64,000 nt of DNA from Citrobacter amalonaticus (GTDB lineage: Bacteria > Pseudomonadota > Gammaproteobacteria > Enterobacterales > Enterobacteriaceae). Location of the stretch: assembly GCA_028994555.1 (NCBI GenBank), contig JARDVN010000001.1:3782001-3846000 (forward strand), written 5' to 3'. A program made the position numbers and the translations under genes. The first letter of the stretch is position 1. Each line of letters starts with the position of its first letter. The notes under the pieces are model-generated. The model was not told where the DNA came from. It worked only from the letters and a program-made list of their open reading frames with translations, and ran no database searches. Of this stretch, positions 1 through 10,413 are shown one piece after another.

Positions 1-421
1 TAATGCTGTTGTCCGGTGTAATCGCAAACCCGCCCAGCGTATAAAATTCGCTGTGCGCCGCCCGCTTGTTGGCATCAATCAGCGTTTCCCACTCATCCCA
101 CTCTTCACTGAGTGCCGACTGGCGCTGATAAATGGCGTATTCGCACCCAGGCTCGTAGATATGTCGATAGCGATAACCGTTTTTCACGTATGGCGCTGAA
201 ATATCACGGGGAGAAATACGATCGATAATTTCCTTTAGCACGCGATCCTGCAATGCCTGCTGCGTAGACATAACCTGATGTCCGTAGCGGTTTTCCTGTT
301 GCAGGTAGTCAAGCACCTCGGGCTGAGAGCGCGTGTCGTCACGCAGCCAGTAGTAGTTATCAATGCGCGTGTCGCCATGGACCGTCATGGCATAGGGGAT
401 ACGATTTGCTTTTGGCAGCAT
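1..421 (-). CDS. ptrB: Protease II (oligopeptidase B), N-terminal part
   Basis: Cytoplasmic S9A serine peptidase that cuts short peptides after Arg or Lys. Only the first 140 residues lie in the window; the gene runs off the left edge, so the catalytic hydrolase domain is not seen. The visible part begins [17 protein letters not shown] and continues with [13 protein letters not shown], the start of the seven-bladed propeller domain, matching E. coli PtrB closely. The ATG is at 419-421. It is adjacent to yebE as in E. coli. No frame break is seen in this part. Confidence 0.93.
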   Translation of the reverse strand, partial: MLPKANRIPYAMTVHGDTRIDNYYWLRDDTRSQPEVLDYLQQENRYGHQVMSTQQALQDRVLKEIIDRISPRDISAPYVKNGYRYRHIYEPGCEYAIYQRQSALSEEWDEWETLIDANKRAAHSEFYTLGGFAITPDNSI

Positions 422-509
422 GTGTCTGTTTCTTTCGTCTTTATACATCCTCTAAGGGTGGCAAAAGTCACGAATGATGCAAGCGAAACATGCTGCGCGA
501 GGTATTTCG

Positions 510-1170
510 TTAGCCAGGTAATGCCTGTTTTTGCTGTTTCAGATCCTGTTCAATGCCATCACGGACATCCTGGGGGGATCTTCAGCGCATCGCCCAACGC
601 GTTGAGATAACTGCGTTCCATAAAATGGTCGATATCGATCGCCGCGCAGCTCAGGAAATACAGCTCCAGCGCTTCTTCCTCGTTGCGGACACCCTGCGCA
701 AGGCGCTGTGGGTCGAGCGGTTGTTCAATCGCCTGTTCAATGAAAACGCGCCCCTGCTCTTCTACACCGGCTTCACGCAGTTGCTGCTCGATTGCGGCCC
801 GCTCACTGGCATCGATATGTCCGTCGCTTTTCGCCGCAAAGACCAGCGCGAGGATCAGCCGTTCGGTACGCACATCCAGCGGCGTACTCTGTGCGCCGAA
901 CTGCGGTTCACCCTGATGCGCCGCACGGATTTTATCTTTATACTTGTTCCACAAGACCGTCCCCGCCACCGCACCGCCGCCGACCAGCAGCGCGCTGGTG
1001 CCATATTTGCTGAGCAGTTTGCGTGAGGATTTGTTGGCGACCAGTAATCCCGCCAGACCGCCCAGCGCACCGGGAACCAGCAGTTTACTTAAGCCTTGTT
1101 CACCGGAAGCAGATGAAGAGGATCCGTTTTGTCCGAGAAGAGATTGTAATTGATTTAGCCAGTTAGCCAT
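510..1170 (-). CDS. yebE: DUF533 inner-membrane protein YebE (frame broken once)
   Basis: Predicted membrane protein of unknown function; in E. coli it is known as a Cpx/heat-responsive gene. Residues about 30-48 and 60-76 are glycine-rich hydrophobic segments ([30 protein letters not shown]), followed by an acidic helical TerB-like region. A run of six G at 572-577, where five are expected, shifts the frame near residue 199 and creates an early stop at 559. With one base removed the frame runs on to a TAA at 510-512 and gives 219 residues, the normal family length. Probably a sequencing error and not a pseudogene. Confidence 0.88.
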
Positions 1171-1264
1171 TTTTGCCCCTCAAGTACTGACAATGAATTG
1201 TCAAAGCGTACCCGAGGGGGTGTCAGGAAATGTCTGTTACGACAAAAGATGCGCAAATATTACG

Positions 1265-1618
1265 TCAGGAGGGCTGATACGTTGCGGTACCTGCTTTGCA
1301 GTCCACAGTCACCCGATAGTGGATATCCGCACTTTTTCCGCGCACGGTCAGCGGGACCACCCACTTACCCTCCCCACCGGTGATCTCTTTTGGATTAACC
1401 CATGCCACCGGGTCGGCCTGCCCCACATGCTTTTGATCGTCGGCCCAACGCGAAATGCGATTCTGCTGATAATCGCGCTTAACACTCGCTGCAATACCCT
1501 CGGTATCCAGACCTTCACAGTTAAGGAACTTAACTGTCTTACTGTCCGTACCTGCCGCCGACACCGATACACTGGTGCATAACAACAGCAAGCAGGCTAA
1601 CACGCCCGTTCTTTTCAT
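1265..1618 (-). CDS. yebF: Secreted colicin M-binding protein YebF
   Basis: Small protein of 117 residues with a clear signal peptide ([21 protein letters not shown]). In E. coli YebF is exported to the periplasm and then reaches the medium through porins, and it binds colicin M. The mature part carries two cysteines (FLNCEGLD and VTVDCKAG) expected to form one disulfide, and the family core [18 protein letters not shown] start at the ATG before KRTGVL because it gives a proper signal peptide; an upstream in-frame ATG at 1636 would add MEKGKS. It lies upstream-adjacent to yebG but appears separately transcribed. Confidence 0.93.
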   Translation of the reverse strand: MKRTGVLACLLLLCTSVSVSAAGTDSKTVKFLNCEGLDTEGIAASVKRDYQQNRISRWADDQKHVGQADPVAWVNPKEITGGEGKWVVPLTVRGKSADIHYRVTVDCKAGTATYQPS

Positions 1619-1691
1619 ACTTTTCCCTTTCTCCATAGCACAGTGATACAGGGAAAAGCATGGTACAAAACGTCAGGAGCGCAAGTCAGCT

Positions 1692-1982
1692 TCAGGCTGC
1701 CTGCGTATCGTCCCCGGAAGAGGCGTTATTCTCAACGGCCTGCGGAGAAGGCAACTTACCGGTTTTGAGGATGGTGCTCAGCACATCTTTTTGTTCCGCC
1801 AGCCACAACGACAGGGCTTCACGCTGTTCGTCTTCCAGCGCTAACGGTGACTGTTCAAGCCAGGTATCGAGCAGATCTGCCGTATCCAGCATCTTGTCAT
1901 ACGCATCGGCTTCCTTTTTGCTGGTAAATGACATTTTTTCCTCACCTTCCCGAATGACTACGTATTTAACTTCAACCGCCAT
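1692..1982 (-). CDS. yebG: DNA damage-inducible protein YebG
   Basis: SOS-regulated small cytoplasmic protein of 96 residues and unclear molecular function. It matches E. coli YebG over its length (MAVEVKYVVIREGEEKMSF at the N-terminus, KKEADAYDKMLDTADLLDTW in the middle); the C-terminal tail diverges. The start at 1982 matches the family; an in-frame ATG five codons earlier has no support. A perfect LexA operator lies 19 bp upstream, so induction by DNA damage is expected. Confidence 0.95.
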   Translation of the reverse strand: MAVEVKYVVIREGEEKMSFTSKKEADAYDKMLDTADLLDTWLEQSPLALEDEQREALSLWLAEQKDVLSTILKTGKLPSPQAVENNASSGDDTQAA

Positions 1983-2000
1983 GATGCAGCCTCTCAATAT

Positions 2001-2020
2001 TACTGTATTTATGTACAGTA
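2001..2020. promoter_or_regulatory. LexA operator (SOS box) of yebG
   Basis: TACTGTATTTATGTACAGTA fits the consensus CTGT-N8-ACAG exactly and extends as a near-palindrome. It sits just upstream of yebG on the minus strand. It is 43 bp from the PurR box of divergent purT, so the two regulators share a short control region. Confidence 0.93.
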
Positions 2021-2062
2021 TATTCTATTTTACCATTGAAATCAACCTGGCAATAAAGACAG

Positions 2063-2078
2063 ACGCAAACGTTTTCGT
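2063..2078. promoter_or_regulatory. PurR operator of purT
   Basis: ACGCAAACGTTTTCGT is a perfect match to the 16-bp purine repressor operator. It lies 35 bp before the purT start codon, where it would overlap the promoter. Repression by PurR with hypoxanthine or guanine is the known regulation of purT. Confidence 0.94.
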
Positions 2079-2113
2079 ATATACTGCGGCCAAATTTGTT
2101 GGGGGATATATTC

Positions 2114-3293
2114 ATGACGTTATTAGGCACAGCGCTGCGTCCGGCAGCAACTCGGGTGATGTTATTGGGTTCCGGCGAACTGGGTAAAGAAGTGGCTATA
2201 GAGTGCCAGCGTCTCGGTGTCGAAGTGATTGCGGTGGACCGCTATGCCGACGCGCCGGCCATGCATGTCGCGCATCGCTCACACGTCATTAATATGCTGG
2301 ATGGTGACGCGCTTCGTCGCGTGGTTGAGCAGGAACAACCGCACTATATCGTGCCCGAAATTGAAGCCATCGCTACCGATATGCTGGTAACACTGGAACA
2401 GGAAGGATTAAACGTTGTGCCCAGCGCCCGCGCGACAAAGCTGACGATGAACCGTGAAGGTATTCGCCGTCTGGCAGCAGAAGATTTGGCGCTACCCACC
2501 TCGACCTTCCGTTTTGCCGATAGCGAAGCCACTTTCCGTGACGCCGTGGCTGAAATTGGTTATCCCTGCATTGTCAAACCGGTGATGAGTTCGTCCGGTA
2601 AGGGGCAGAGTTTTATTCGTTCCGAAGCGCAGCTGGCGCAAGCCTGGGACTATGCCCAACAGGGTGGTCGCGCGGGTGCCGGTCGGGTGATCGTTGAAGG
2701 CGTGGTGAAGTTTGATTTTGAAATCACCCTGCTCACCGTCAGCGCTGTCGATGGCGTCCATTTCTGTGCTCCGGTGGGTCATCGTCAGGAAGACGGCGAT
2801 TATCGTGAATCCTGGCAGCCGCAGCAGATGAGCGCGCTGGCGCTGGAACGCGCGCAGGAGATTGCCCGTAAAGTGGTGTTAGCGCTGGGTGGTCACGGTC
2901 TGTTTGGCGTAGAGCTGTTTGTTTGCGGGGATGAGGTTATCTTCAGCGAAGTCTCCCCTCGCCCGCATGATACCGGCATGGTTACGCTGATCTCTCAGGA
3001 TCTGTCCGAATTTGCCCTGCATGTACGCGCTTTTCTCGGACTGCCCGTGGGGGGCCATTCGTCAGTATGGTCCGGCCGCTTCTGCGGTGATTTTACCGCG
3101 ACTGAACAGTCAGGACGTGACGTTTGATAATGTTGAGGCCGCCGTCGGCGCGGGTTTGCAGGTGCGCTTTTTCGGCAAGCCGGAAATCGAGGGAACGCGC
3201 CGTCTGGGTGTGGCGCTGGCAACGGCTGACAGCGTTGATGAAGCGATTGAACGCGCGAAGAATGCCGCCGCGCAGGTGAAAGTGACAGGGTAA
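2114..3293 (+). CDS. purT: Formate-dependent phosphoribosylglycinamide formyltransferase 2 (frame broken once)
   Basis: Converts GAR to formyl-GAR in purine synthesis using formate and ATP. ATP-grasp enzyme; [20 protein letters not shown] forms the N-terminal Rossmann fold and [11 protein letters not shown] the ATP-binding loop. A run of six G at 3049-3054 (five expected) shifts the frame at GLPVG; the downstream frame continues [15 protein letters not shown], the normal sequence. Correction gives 392 residues, the family length. The start is the ATG at 2114 ([15 protein letters not shown]). A PurR box lies upstream and a long palindrome follows the stop. Confidence 0.93.
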
Positions 3294-3305
3294 ACAACAG
3301 CAGCC

Positions 3306-3399
3306 GCAGGCCGGTTAAGGCAGTCATGCCACTATCCGGCAAAGCCCGATGGCGGCGCTAGCGCGCCGCCATCGGGCCTACGGCTTACACATGGGTAGA
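3306..3399. repeat. REP/BIME-like element with a perfect 15-bp-arm hairpin
   Basis: The gap between purT and convergent eda holds a REP-type hairpin (GGCCGGTTAAGG ... TATCCGGC, about 3308-3341). It is followed by an inverted repeat at 3344-3377 whose 15-bp arms, GCCCGATGGCGGCGC and its complement, are perfect around a TAGC loop. It sits where two genes end face to face, so it could stop transcription from both sides, though there is no U tract. Confidence 0.8.
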
Positions 3400-4041
3400 T
3401 TACTGCTTCGCGCCTTCTACCGCTTCGCGCGCCAGTTGGGTGATGCGATCGTAATCACCGGCTTCCAGCGCGTCATTCGGCACCAGCCAGGAACCGCCGA
3501 TGCACAGCACGCTCTTCAGTGCCAGGTAATCACGGTAGTTAGCCGGAGAGATGCCGCCGGTCGGGCAGAAACGCACCTGAGAGAACGGACCGGCAATGGC
3601 CTGCAGCGCTTTGGTGCCGCCATTCGCTTCTGCCGGGAAGAATTTGAATTCTTTCAGACCGTAGTCCATACCCAGCATCAGTTCAGAAACGGTGCTGATG
3701 CCCGGAATTAGCGGGATCGTACCTTCGGTTGCCGCTTTCAGCAGTGGCTCGGTCAGACCGGGGCTGATAGCGAATTGCGCACCGGCAGCAGTGACCTCTG
3801 CCAGCTGCTGCGCATTAAGCACCGTACCGGCGCCAACAATGGCTTCCGGGACTTCTTTGGCGATAGCACGGATAGCATCCATCGCGCAGGCGGTACGTAA
3901 CGTTACTTCCAGTACGCGCACCCCGCCCGCAACCAGCGCTTTTGCCATCGGCACAGCGTGTTCCAGTTTATTCACTACGATCACCGGGACAACCGGGCCG
4001 GTGGTCAGGATTGCTTCTGCACTTGTTTTCCAGTTTTTCAT
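3400..4041 (-). CDS. eda: KDPG/KHG aldolase
   Basis: Class I aldolase of the Entner-Doudoroff pathway, splitting 2-keto-3-deoxy-6-phosphogluconate into pyruvate and glyceraldehyde 3-phosphate; it also acts in hexuronate and glyoxylate metabolism. 213 residues. The family active-site features are present: LEVTLRT with the catalytic Glu near 45, and [11 protein letters not shown] containing the Schiff-base Lys near 133. It follows edd after 35 bp, forming the edd-eda operon. In this window it would also serve the products of rhiN-type sugar acid catabolism. Confidence 0.97.
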   Translation of the reverse strand: MKNWKTSAEAILTTGPVVPVIVVNKLEHAVPMAKALVAGGVRVLEVTLRTACAMDAIRAIAKEVPEAIVGAGTVLNAQQLAEVTAAGAQFAISPGLTEPLLKAATEGTIPLIPGISTVSELMLGMDYGLKEFKFFPAEANGGTKALQAIAGPFSQVRFCPTGGISPANYRDYLALKSVLCIGGSWLVPNDALEAGDYDRITQLAREAVEGAKQ

Positions 4042-4076
4042 CAGAGTTTTTCTCTCGCCTGATTACAAAATATGCC

Positions 4077-5888
4077 TTAAAAATGAATACAGGTTGCGCC
4101 CTGTTCCGCGCCGGATAAATTCTCACGCAGCGCACTAAACATTTCACGCCCCGTTCCGATGCGCGATGCGCTCAGATCCGGGATATGCGGCTGGCGGGCG
4201 GCAAGCTCCGCCTCATCCACCAGCAGCGTCAATTCACCTGTCTGTCCGTTCACCCGAATAATGTCGCCATCGCGTACTTTTGCCAGCAACCCGCCATCAT
4301 AGGCCTCCGGAGTGACGTGGATAGCTGAAGGCACTTTACCGGACGCACCGGAGAGTCGACCATCAGTAACCAACGCAATTTTGAAACGACGGTCCAATAA
4401 TACACCAAGTGGCGGCATGAGTTTATGTAATTCTGGCATTCCGTTCGCTTTTGGCCCCTGATGTCGCACAACAACCACGCAGTCACGGTCCAGCAGGCCG
4501 GCTTCGAAGGCGGGTAAAACGTCATGCTGACTTTCAAAAACAATGGCTGGCGCTTCAATCACCTGATTCTCGACCGGCACAGCGGACGTTTTCATGACTG
4601 CGCGCCCGAGATTACCGCTCAGCACTTTGGTGCCGCCGTGATGGGAGAACGGCTGGTCAAAGGAGGCAATCACACTGTTGTCCAGCGATTGGGCTGCACC
4701 TTCACGCCAGTCGAGTTCGCCATTGTTCAGCCATGGTTCCAGGGTGTAGCGCTTCAGACCGAAGCCAGCCACAGTATTGACATCTTCATGCAGCAGACCC
4801 GCCTTCAGCAGTTCACGCATCAGGACCGGAACACCGCCCGCGGCCTGGAAGTGGTTAATATCCGCCGGACCGTTAGGATAGAGACGCGCCATCAGCGGCA
4901 CGACGTCAGAGAGATCAGAGAAGTCATCCCAGTTGATCTGGATACCCGCCGCGCGGGCCATCGCCACGAGGTGCATAGTGTGGTTCGTGGAACCGCCGGT
5001 CGCCAGCAGCGCGACAATCCCGTTCACCACCACTTTCTCATCAATCATTTTACCGATCGGCATCCATTCGTTGCCGTTACCGGTCAGGCGCGTCACCTGG
5101 CGCGCCGCCGCCGCCGTCAGCGCTTCACGCAGCGGCGCATCCGGATGAACAAAAGACGAGCCCGGTAGTTGCATGCCCATGAACTCTACCACCATCTGGT
5201 TGGTGTTGGCGGTACCGTAGAACGTGCAGGTGCCAGGCGCATGGTAGGAGGCCGCTTCGGATTCCAGCAGCGCCATGCGATCCACTTTTCCTTCAGCATA
5301 GAGTTGACGAATACGGACTTTCTCTTTATTTGCCAGGCCACTCGCCATCGGACCTGACGGCACGAAGACGGAAGGCAAATGACCGAATGACAGTGCCGCC
5401 ATCGCCAGGCCCGGGACAATTTTGTCGCAGACGCCGAGGAACAACGCGCCGTCAAACATATTATGGGACAACCCTACCGCAGCGGACATTGCGATCACTT
5501 CGCGGCTCAGCAGCGAAAGCTCCATACCATCCTGCCCCTGAGTCACGCCGTCGCACATTGCCGGAACGCCGCCCGCAACCTGCCCGACCGCATTGGCTTG
5601 ATGCAGCGCTTTGCGAATGATATCCGGATAATGTTCGTAAGGCTGGTGGGCGGAGAGCATATCGTTGTAGGAGGTGATGATCGCGATATTGTTACGCAAC
5701 ATGCTTTTTAGTGAGGCTTTATCCTCTGGCTGGCAGGCCGCGAATCCGTGCGCCAGATTACCGCATGCCAGTTGTGAGCGATGAACGGTCGAGGATTTAG
5801 CCTGTTCTATACGAGCGAGGTAGGCAGATCGGGTCTCGCGGGAACGTTCAACAATACGTTGTGTTACGCGTAACAAATTCGGATTCAT
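4077..5888 (-). CDS. edd: Phosphogluconate dehydratase
   Basis: First enzyme of the Entner-Doudoroff pathway, dehydrating 6-phosphogluconate to KDPG. 603 residues, the usual length, with IlvD/Edd family features: the N-terminal [17 protein letters not shown], the Fe-S cluster cysteines (for example in [11 protein letters not shown] and [15 protein letters not shown]), and the C-terminal swivel domain ending GATCIHF. Forms an operon with eda. A GntR operator-like sequence lies about 195-210 bp upstream, consistent with gluconate induction. Confidence 0.97.
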   Translation of the reverse strand: MNPNLLRVTQRIVERSRETRSAYLARIEQAKSSTVHRSQLACGNLAHGFAACQPEDKASLKSMLRNNIAIITSYNDMLSAHQPYEHYPDIIRKALHQANAVGQVAGGVPAMCDGVTQGQDGMELSLLSREVIAMSAAVGLSHNMFDGALFLGVCDKIVPGLAMAALSFGHLPSVFVPSGPMASGLANKEKVRIRQLYAEGKVDRMALLESEAASYHAPGTCTFYGTANTNQMVVEFMGMQLPGSSFVHPDAPLREALTAAAARQVTRLTGNGNEWMPIGKMIDEKVVVNGIVALLATGGSTNHTMHLVAMARAAGIQINWDDFSDLSDVVPLMARLYPNGPADINHFQAAGGVPVLMRELLKAGLLHEDVNTVAGFGLKRYTLEPWLNNGELDWREGAAQSLDNSVIASFDQPFSHHGGTKVLSGNLGRAVMKTSAVPVENQVIEAPAIVFESQHDVLPAFEAGLLDRDCVVVVRHQGPKANGMPELHKLMPPLGVLLDRRFKIALVTDGRLSGASGKVPSAIHVTPEAYDGGLLAKVRDGDIIRVNGQTGELTLLVDEAELAARQPHIPDLSASRIGTGREMFSALRENLSGAEQGATCIHF

Positions 5889-6010
5889 AGAGGCTCCTGA
5901 AATTTATCTGTCAGAGCTGTGGGGTTGGCAAGTTAATTTACTATGGTTATAAACACAGAAAACGCTTGTTCACCGGAGCTCAAGGGCAAAATCGTTTCAG
6001 GCAGTGTAAT

Positions 6011-6046
6011 AAAAAAAACCTCGCGGGTGAATCCACGCGAGGCTTA
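6011..6046 (-). terminator. Rho-independent terminator downstream of zwf
   Basis: On the minus strand the arms CCTCGCG and CGCGAGG (6019-6042 on the + strand) form a 7-bp GC-rich stem with a 10-nt loop. It is followed by eight U (the A run at 6011-6018). It lies 80 bp beyond the zwf stop and should isolate zwf from edd. Confidence 0.85.
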
Positions 6047-6082
6047 AAAGTGCAAAAATTGTTCAACAATCTGTGTTAGATC

Positions 6083-6098
6083 ATGTTACCGGTAAAAT
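6083..6098. promoter_or_regulatory. GntR operator-like site upstream of edd
   Basis: ATGTTACCGGTAAAAT closely resembles the GntR operator (ATGTTACCGGTAACAT type). It lies between the zwf stop and edd. GntR represses edd-eda in the absence of gluconate in E. coli. It is on the zwf side of the zwf terminator, which is awkward for a simple edd promoter overlap. Confidence 0.6.
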
Positions 6099-6122
6099 AA
6101 CACAGAAGTGGTAGCCGATTTT

Positions 6123-7599
6123 TTACTCAAATTCATTCCATGAACGACCATCACGGGTAATCATTGCCACAGAGGCGACCGGTCCCCACGTGCCTGCCTG
6201 ATACGGCTTCGGCGCATCGTTGTCCATCGCCCACGCTTCGGTAATGGAGTCGACCCACTTCCACGCCTCTTCCACTTCATCACGACGCACAAACAGCGCC
6301 TGGATGCCACGCATGGTTTCCAGCAACAGACGCTCGTAAGCATCCGCCAGATGCGTCTGGTTGAAGGTCTCGGAGTAGCTCAGATCCAGCTTGGTGATTT
6401 GCAGGTTATGCTTGTGGTCAAGACCCGGAACTTTGTTCAGAACCTGGATATCCACACCTTCATCCGGCTGCAGACGGATGGTCAGTTTGTTCTGCGGCAG
6501 ATCCTGCCAGGACTCTTTAAACAGGTTCAGCTCAGGCGTTTTGAAGTAAACCACAACCTCGGAGCATTTTGTTGGCAGACGCTTACCGGTACGCAGGTAG
6601 AACGGCACACCCGCCCAGCGCCAGTTATCAATGTCCACGCGGATCGCCACAAACGTTTCGGTGTTACTGCTCTTGTTCGCGCCCTCTTCTTCAAGATAGC
6701 CCGGCACTTTTTTGCCCTGCGCGAAGCCGGTGGTGTACTGACCACGAACGGTTTTTTCACGGACATTCGAGCGGTCGATGCGACGCAGCGACTTCAGCAC
6801 CTTCACTTTTTCATCACGAATGGCATCGGCACTCAGATCAGACGGCGGCGACATCGCAATCATGCACAGAATTTGCAGCAGGTGGTTCTGGATCATGTCA
6901 CGCATCTGGCCGGCCTGGTCGAAATAGCCCCAGCGACCTTCAATGCCCACCTCTTCCGCCACGGTGATTTCCACATGATCGATCGTGCGGTTATCCCAGT
7001 TATTCACAAACAGAGAGTTGGCAAAACGCAGCGCCAGCAGGTTGAGAACCGTCTCTTTCCCCAGATAGTGGTCAATACGGTAAACCTGGCACTCCTCAAA
7101 ATACTCACCGACCTGATCGTTGATTTCACGGGACGTCGCCAGTGAGGTACCCAACGGTTTTTCCATCACCACGCGCGCCGGTTTGGCATTCAGTTTCGCT
7201 TCGCCCAGTCCCTTACAGATGGCGCCAAAGGTGCTTGGCGGCATGGCGAAATAGTTGATCGTGGTGCGATTTTTCTGATCGAGCATCTCCCCCCAGACGG
7301 GTAAATGCCGCGGTGTCGTTCACATCCAGATTGCAGAAATCCAGGCGAGCGCTCAGGGTGTCCCACAGCGCTTCATCAATTTTCTCTTTCATGAAGGTTT
7401 CGAGCGCTTCGCGCACCACCTTCGTATAGGCTTCTTTGTCCCAGTCGGCACGGCCTACCCCAATAATACGGGTATCCGGGTTAAGCTGACCGGCTTTTTC
7501 CAGTTGATACAGGGAAGGCAGCAATTTACGACGCGCAAGGTCGCCTTTCGCGCCGAAAATGACCAGGTCACAGGCCTGGGCTGTTTGCGTTACCGCCAT
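6123..7599 (-). CDS. zwf: Glucose-6-phosphate 1-dehydrogenase (frame broken once)
   Basis: Oxidises glucose 6-phosphate to 6-phosphogluconolactone with NADP, the entry into the pentose-phosphate and Entner-Doudoroff routes. The N-terminal part has the dinucleotide-binding loop [18 protein letters not shown]; the second part contains the substrate-binding motif [11 protein letters not shown] run of six C at 7289-7294 (five expected) breaks the frame near residue 104 at RLG; removing one base joins the halves into 491 residues, exactly the E. coli length. Divergent from hexR across a HexR operator. A real knockout is unlikely given the intact remainder. Confidence 0.94.
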
Positions 7600-7929
7600 G
7601 TCATTCTCCTTAGTTAGCTATCCTGGTACTTTGCCAGGCATTACTTGTAATTTTATTACAGTGCACTGTACTGCTTTTACGAGATTCCGGAAACCGTAAA
7701 CGCTTAACCCGCCGTGCGATTGGCGCTTAACGGCGCAAAATGGTCAAAATCGTCGTCTGTTTGCGATGCATGAGGTTGAGTCAAAACACGATGTTGATCA
7801 TGTTATGAAAAAAAACAACAACTCTTCTGACCATTTTGCCCCCTTCTCAGACGAGCAGGGGTACTATCTACCAAAATTGCCTCTCGATTTCTTGTATCGC
7901 TGAAATCGTCATATCCTTGAGTCTACATC
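7600..7929. promoter_or_regulatory. zwf-hexR divergent control region
   Basis: A 330-bp gene-free gap carrying the promoters of zwf (minus) and hexR (plus). It contains the HexR operator listed separately. The rest is AT-rich toward hexR. E. coli zwf is also a SoxS/MarA target, but I could not place such a box with confidence here. Confidence 0.7.
7646..7660. promoter_or_regulatory. HexR operator
   Basis: TGTAATTTTATTACA is a perfect 15-bp palindrome matching the gammaproteobacterial HexR consensus TGTARTTWWMTTACA. It lies about 47 bp before the zwf start codon and between zwf and hexR. HexR bound here would repress zwf until KDPG releases it. Confidence 0.88.
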
Positions 7930-8799
7930 ATGAATATGCTGGAAAAGATCCAGTCTCAACTGGAACATTTGAGCAAATCTGAACGTAAAGTCGCCGATGT
8001 CATCATTGCCTCGCCTGAACGGACCATCCATTGCAGTATTGCCACGCTTGCGCAGGAAGCCAACGTCAGCGAACCGACGGTGAATCGCTTTTGTCGTAGC
8101 ATGGAAACCCGCGGTTTCCCTGATTTTAAACTGCATCTGGCACAAAGTCTGGCAAATGGTACCCCTTATGTTAATCGTAATGTGGATGAAGATGACAGCG
8201 TCGAATCCTATACGGGGAAGATTTTCGAATCGGCGATGGCCAGTCTTGACCACGTTCGCCAGTCGCTGGATAAATCGGCAATCAATCGCGCGGTAGATTT
8301 GCTAACGCAGGCAAAGAAAATCGCGTTCTTTGGGCTGGGATCCTCCGCCGCGGTCGCGCACGACGCCATGAACAAATTTTTCCGTTTCAACGTTCCGGTG
8401 ATTTACTCAGACGACGTTGTTTTGCAACGGATGAGCTGTATGAATTGTAGCGATGATGACGTGGTGGTACTGATTTCACATACCGGCCGCACCAAAAGTC
8501 TGGTCGAGCTGGCGCAGCTCGCACGTGAAAACGATGCCATGGTGATTGCACTCACCTCTGCCGGAACGCCGCTGGCGCGTGAAGCAACGCTGGCAATTAC
8601 GCTCGATGTGCCGGAAGATACTGACATTTATATGCCCATGGTCTCTCGACTTGCGCAATTGACCGTGATAGATGTGCTGGCAACGGGATTTACTTTGCGC
8701 CGTGGGGCAAAATTCAGAGATAACTTGAAGCGTGTCAAAGAAGCGCTCAAGGAATCGCGTTTTGATAAAGAACTGCTCATCAAGAGTAATGACCGCTAA
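7930..8799 (+). CDS. hexR: RpiR-family transcriptional regulator HexR
   Basis: Regulator of central carbon genes (zwf, edd-eda, pyk) that senses KDPG. 289 residues: an N-terminal RpiR-type helix-turn-helix (residues about 1-77, with LAQEANVSEPTVNRFCRSM as the recognition region), then a SIS sugar-phosphate-binding domain from about residue 120 (AFFGLGSSAAVAHDA, LISHTGRTKSLVELA). The start at 7930 gives the family N-terminus MNMLEKIQSQLEHLSKSER. It is flanked by its targets zwf and pykA. Confidence 0.95.
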   Translation: MNMLEKIQSQLEHLSKSERKVADVIIASPERTIHCSIATLAQEANVSEPTVNRFCRSMETRGFPDFKLHLAQSLANGTPYVNRNVDEDDSVESYTGKIFESAMASLDHVRQSLDKSAINRAVDLLTQAKKIAFFGLGSSAAVAHDAMNKFFRFNVPVIYSDDVVLQRMSCMNCSDDDVVVLISHTGRTKSLVELAQLARENDAMVIALTSAGTPLAREATLAITLDVPEDTDIYMPMVSRLAQLTVIDVLATGFTLRRGAKFRDNLKRVKEALKESRFDKELLIKSNDR

Positions 8800-8923
8800 C
8801 AGCAATAATAAGTTCGACTTAACTTCGTCATCCGGTTTTGTTCGCTATGCTATGAAAAGGTTTTCAGAACTGCCGGATCATTTTTCACGCAACACCTAGT
8901 TGTTTCAGTCAACGGAGTATTAC

Positions 8924-10366
8924 ATGTCCAGAAGGCTTCGCAGAACCAAAATCGTTACGACATTAGGCCCGGCTACCGACCGCGATAACAATCTTGAGAA
9001 GATTATCGCCGCTGGCGCTAACGTCGTGCGAATGAATTTCTCTCACGGTTCGCCAGAAGATCACAAAATGCGTGCGGATAAAGTTCGTGAGATTGCTGCC
9101 AGACTGGGACGCCACGTGGCTATTCTGGGAGACCTCCAGGGGCCAAAAATTCGCGTCTCTACCTTTAAAGAAGGCAAAGTATTCCTCAATATCGGCGACA
9201 AATTTCTCCTCGATGCCAACCTGGGTAAAGGTGAAGGCGACAAAGAAAAAGTCGGTATTGACTACAAAGGTCTCCCGGCGGATGTCGTACCTGGCGATAT
9301 CCTGCTGCTCGACGATGGACGCGTGCAGCTAAAAGTACTGGAAGTTCAGGGCATGAAAGTGTTCACGGAAGTGACCGTGGGCGGCCCGCTTTCCAACAAC
9401 AAAGGCATCAATAAACTGGGCGGCGGACTCTCCGCTGAAGCCCTGACCGAAAAAGATAAAGCCGATATCGTAACCGCCGCCCAGATTGGCGTTGACTATC
9501 TGGCCGTCTCCTTCCCGCGCTGCGGAGAAGATCTGAACTACGCTCGCCGTCTGGCACGCGATGCAGGCTGCGACGCCAAAATTGTGGCAAAAGTTGAGCG
9601 TGCCGAAGCGGTCTGCGATCAGAATGCGATGGATGACATTATTCTGGCTTCTGACGTGGTGATGGTCGCACGTGGCGACCTCGGCGTTGAGATTGGCGAC
9701 CCGGAGCTGGTCGGCATCCAGAAGACCTTGATTCGTCGTGCACGTAAGTTGAACCGCGCGGTGATTACCGCGACCCAAATGATGGAGTCGATGATCACCA
9801 ACCCAATGCCAACTCGCGCCGAAGTAATGGACGTCGCGAACGCCGTGCTGGATGGGACAGACGCGGTGATGCTGTCAGCTGAAACAGCCGCAGGCCAGTA
9901 CCCGGCGGAGACCGTTGCGGCAATGGCTCGCGTCTGCCTGGGCGCAGAAAAAATCCCGAGCATCAATGTTTCTAAACACCGTCTGGACGTGCAGTTCGAC
10001 AATGTTGAAGAAGCGATTGCGATGTCCGCCATGTATGCGGCAAACCACCTGAAAGGGGTCACCGCCATTATTACCATGACGGAGTCTGGTCGTACCGCGC
10101 TGATGACCTCTCGTATCAGTTCCGGTCTGCCGATTTTCGCCATGTCCCGTCATGAACGTACGCTGAACCTGACGTCGCTGTACCGTGGCGTCACGCCAGT
10201 GCATTTCGACAGCGCAGCAGAAGGCGTTGTCGCGGCAAGCGAAGCGGTGAACCTGCTGCGTGATAAAGGCTACCTGGTCTCCGGCGACCTGGTTATCGTG
10301 ACCCAGGGCGATGTGATGAGCACCATCGGTTCGACCAATACCACGCGTATTTTGACCGTCGAGTAA
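8924..10366 (+). CDS. pykA: Pyruvate kinase II
   Basis: Converts phosphoenolpyruvate and ADP to pyruvate and ATP; the PykA isozyme is activated by AMP and sugar phosphates. 480 residues from the ATG at 8924 ([19 protein letters not shown]). Landmarks: [10 protein letters not shown], the catalytic Lys region [11 protein letters not shown], and the signature [12 protein letters not shown]. Eight extra N-terminal residues in the same frame are not part of the family. A strong terminator follows at 10382. Confidence 0.97.
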   Translation: MSRRLRRTKIVTTLGPATDRDNNLEKIIAAGANVVRMNFSHGSPEDHKMRADKVREIAARLGRHVAILGDLQGPKIRVSTFKEGKVFLNIGDKFLLDANLGKGEGDKEKVGIDYKGLPADVVPGDILLLDDGRVQLKVLEVQGMKVFTEVTVGGPLSNNKGINKLGGGLSAEALTEKDKADIVTAAQIGVDYLAVSFPRCGEDLNYARRLARDAGCDAKIVAKVERAEAVCDQNAMDDIILASDVVMVARGDLGVEIGDPELVGIQKTLIRRARKLNRAVITATQMMESMITNPMPTRAEVMDVANAVLDGTDAVMLSAETAAGQYPAETVAAMARVCLGAEKIPSINVSKHRLDVQFDNVEEAIAMSAMYAANHLKGVTAIITMTESGRTALMTSRISSGLPIFAMSRHERTLNLTSLYRGVTPVHFDSAAEGVVAASEAVNLLRDKGYLVSGDLVIVTQGDVMSTIGSTNTTRILTVE

Positions 10367-10381
10367 TCCTCTGCTGATGTT

Positions 10382-10413
10382 AAAGGGCCTCTCATGTGAG
10401 AGGCCCTTTTTTT
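10382..10413 (+). terminator. pykA terminator
   Basis: AAAGGGCCTCTC and GAGAGGCCCTTT pair perfectly around a short loop and are followed by a T tract on the + strand. It lies 15 bp after the pykA stop. The T tract overlaps the stop codon of convergent lpxM. Confidence 0.93.
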
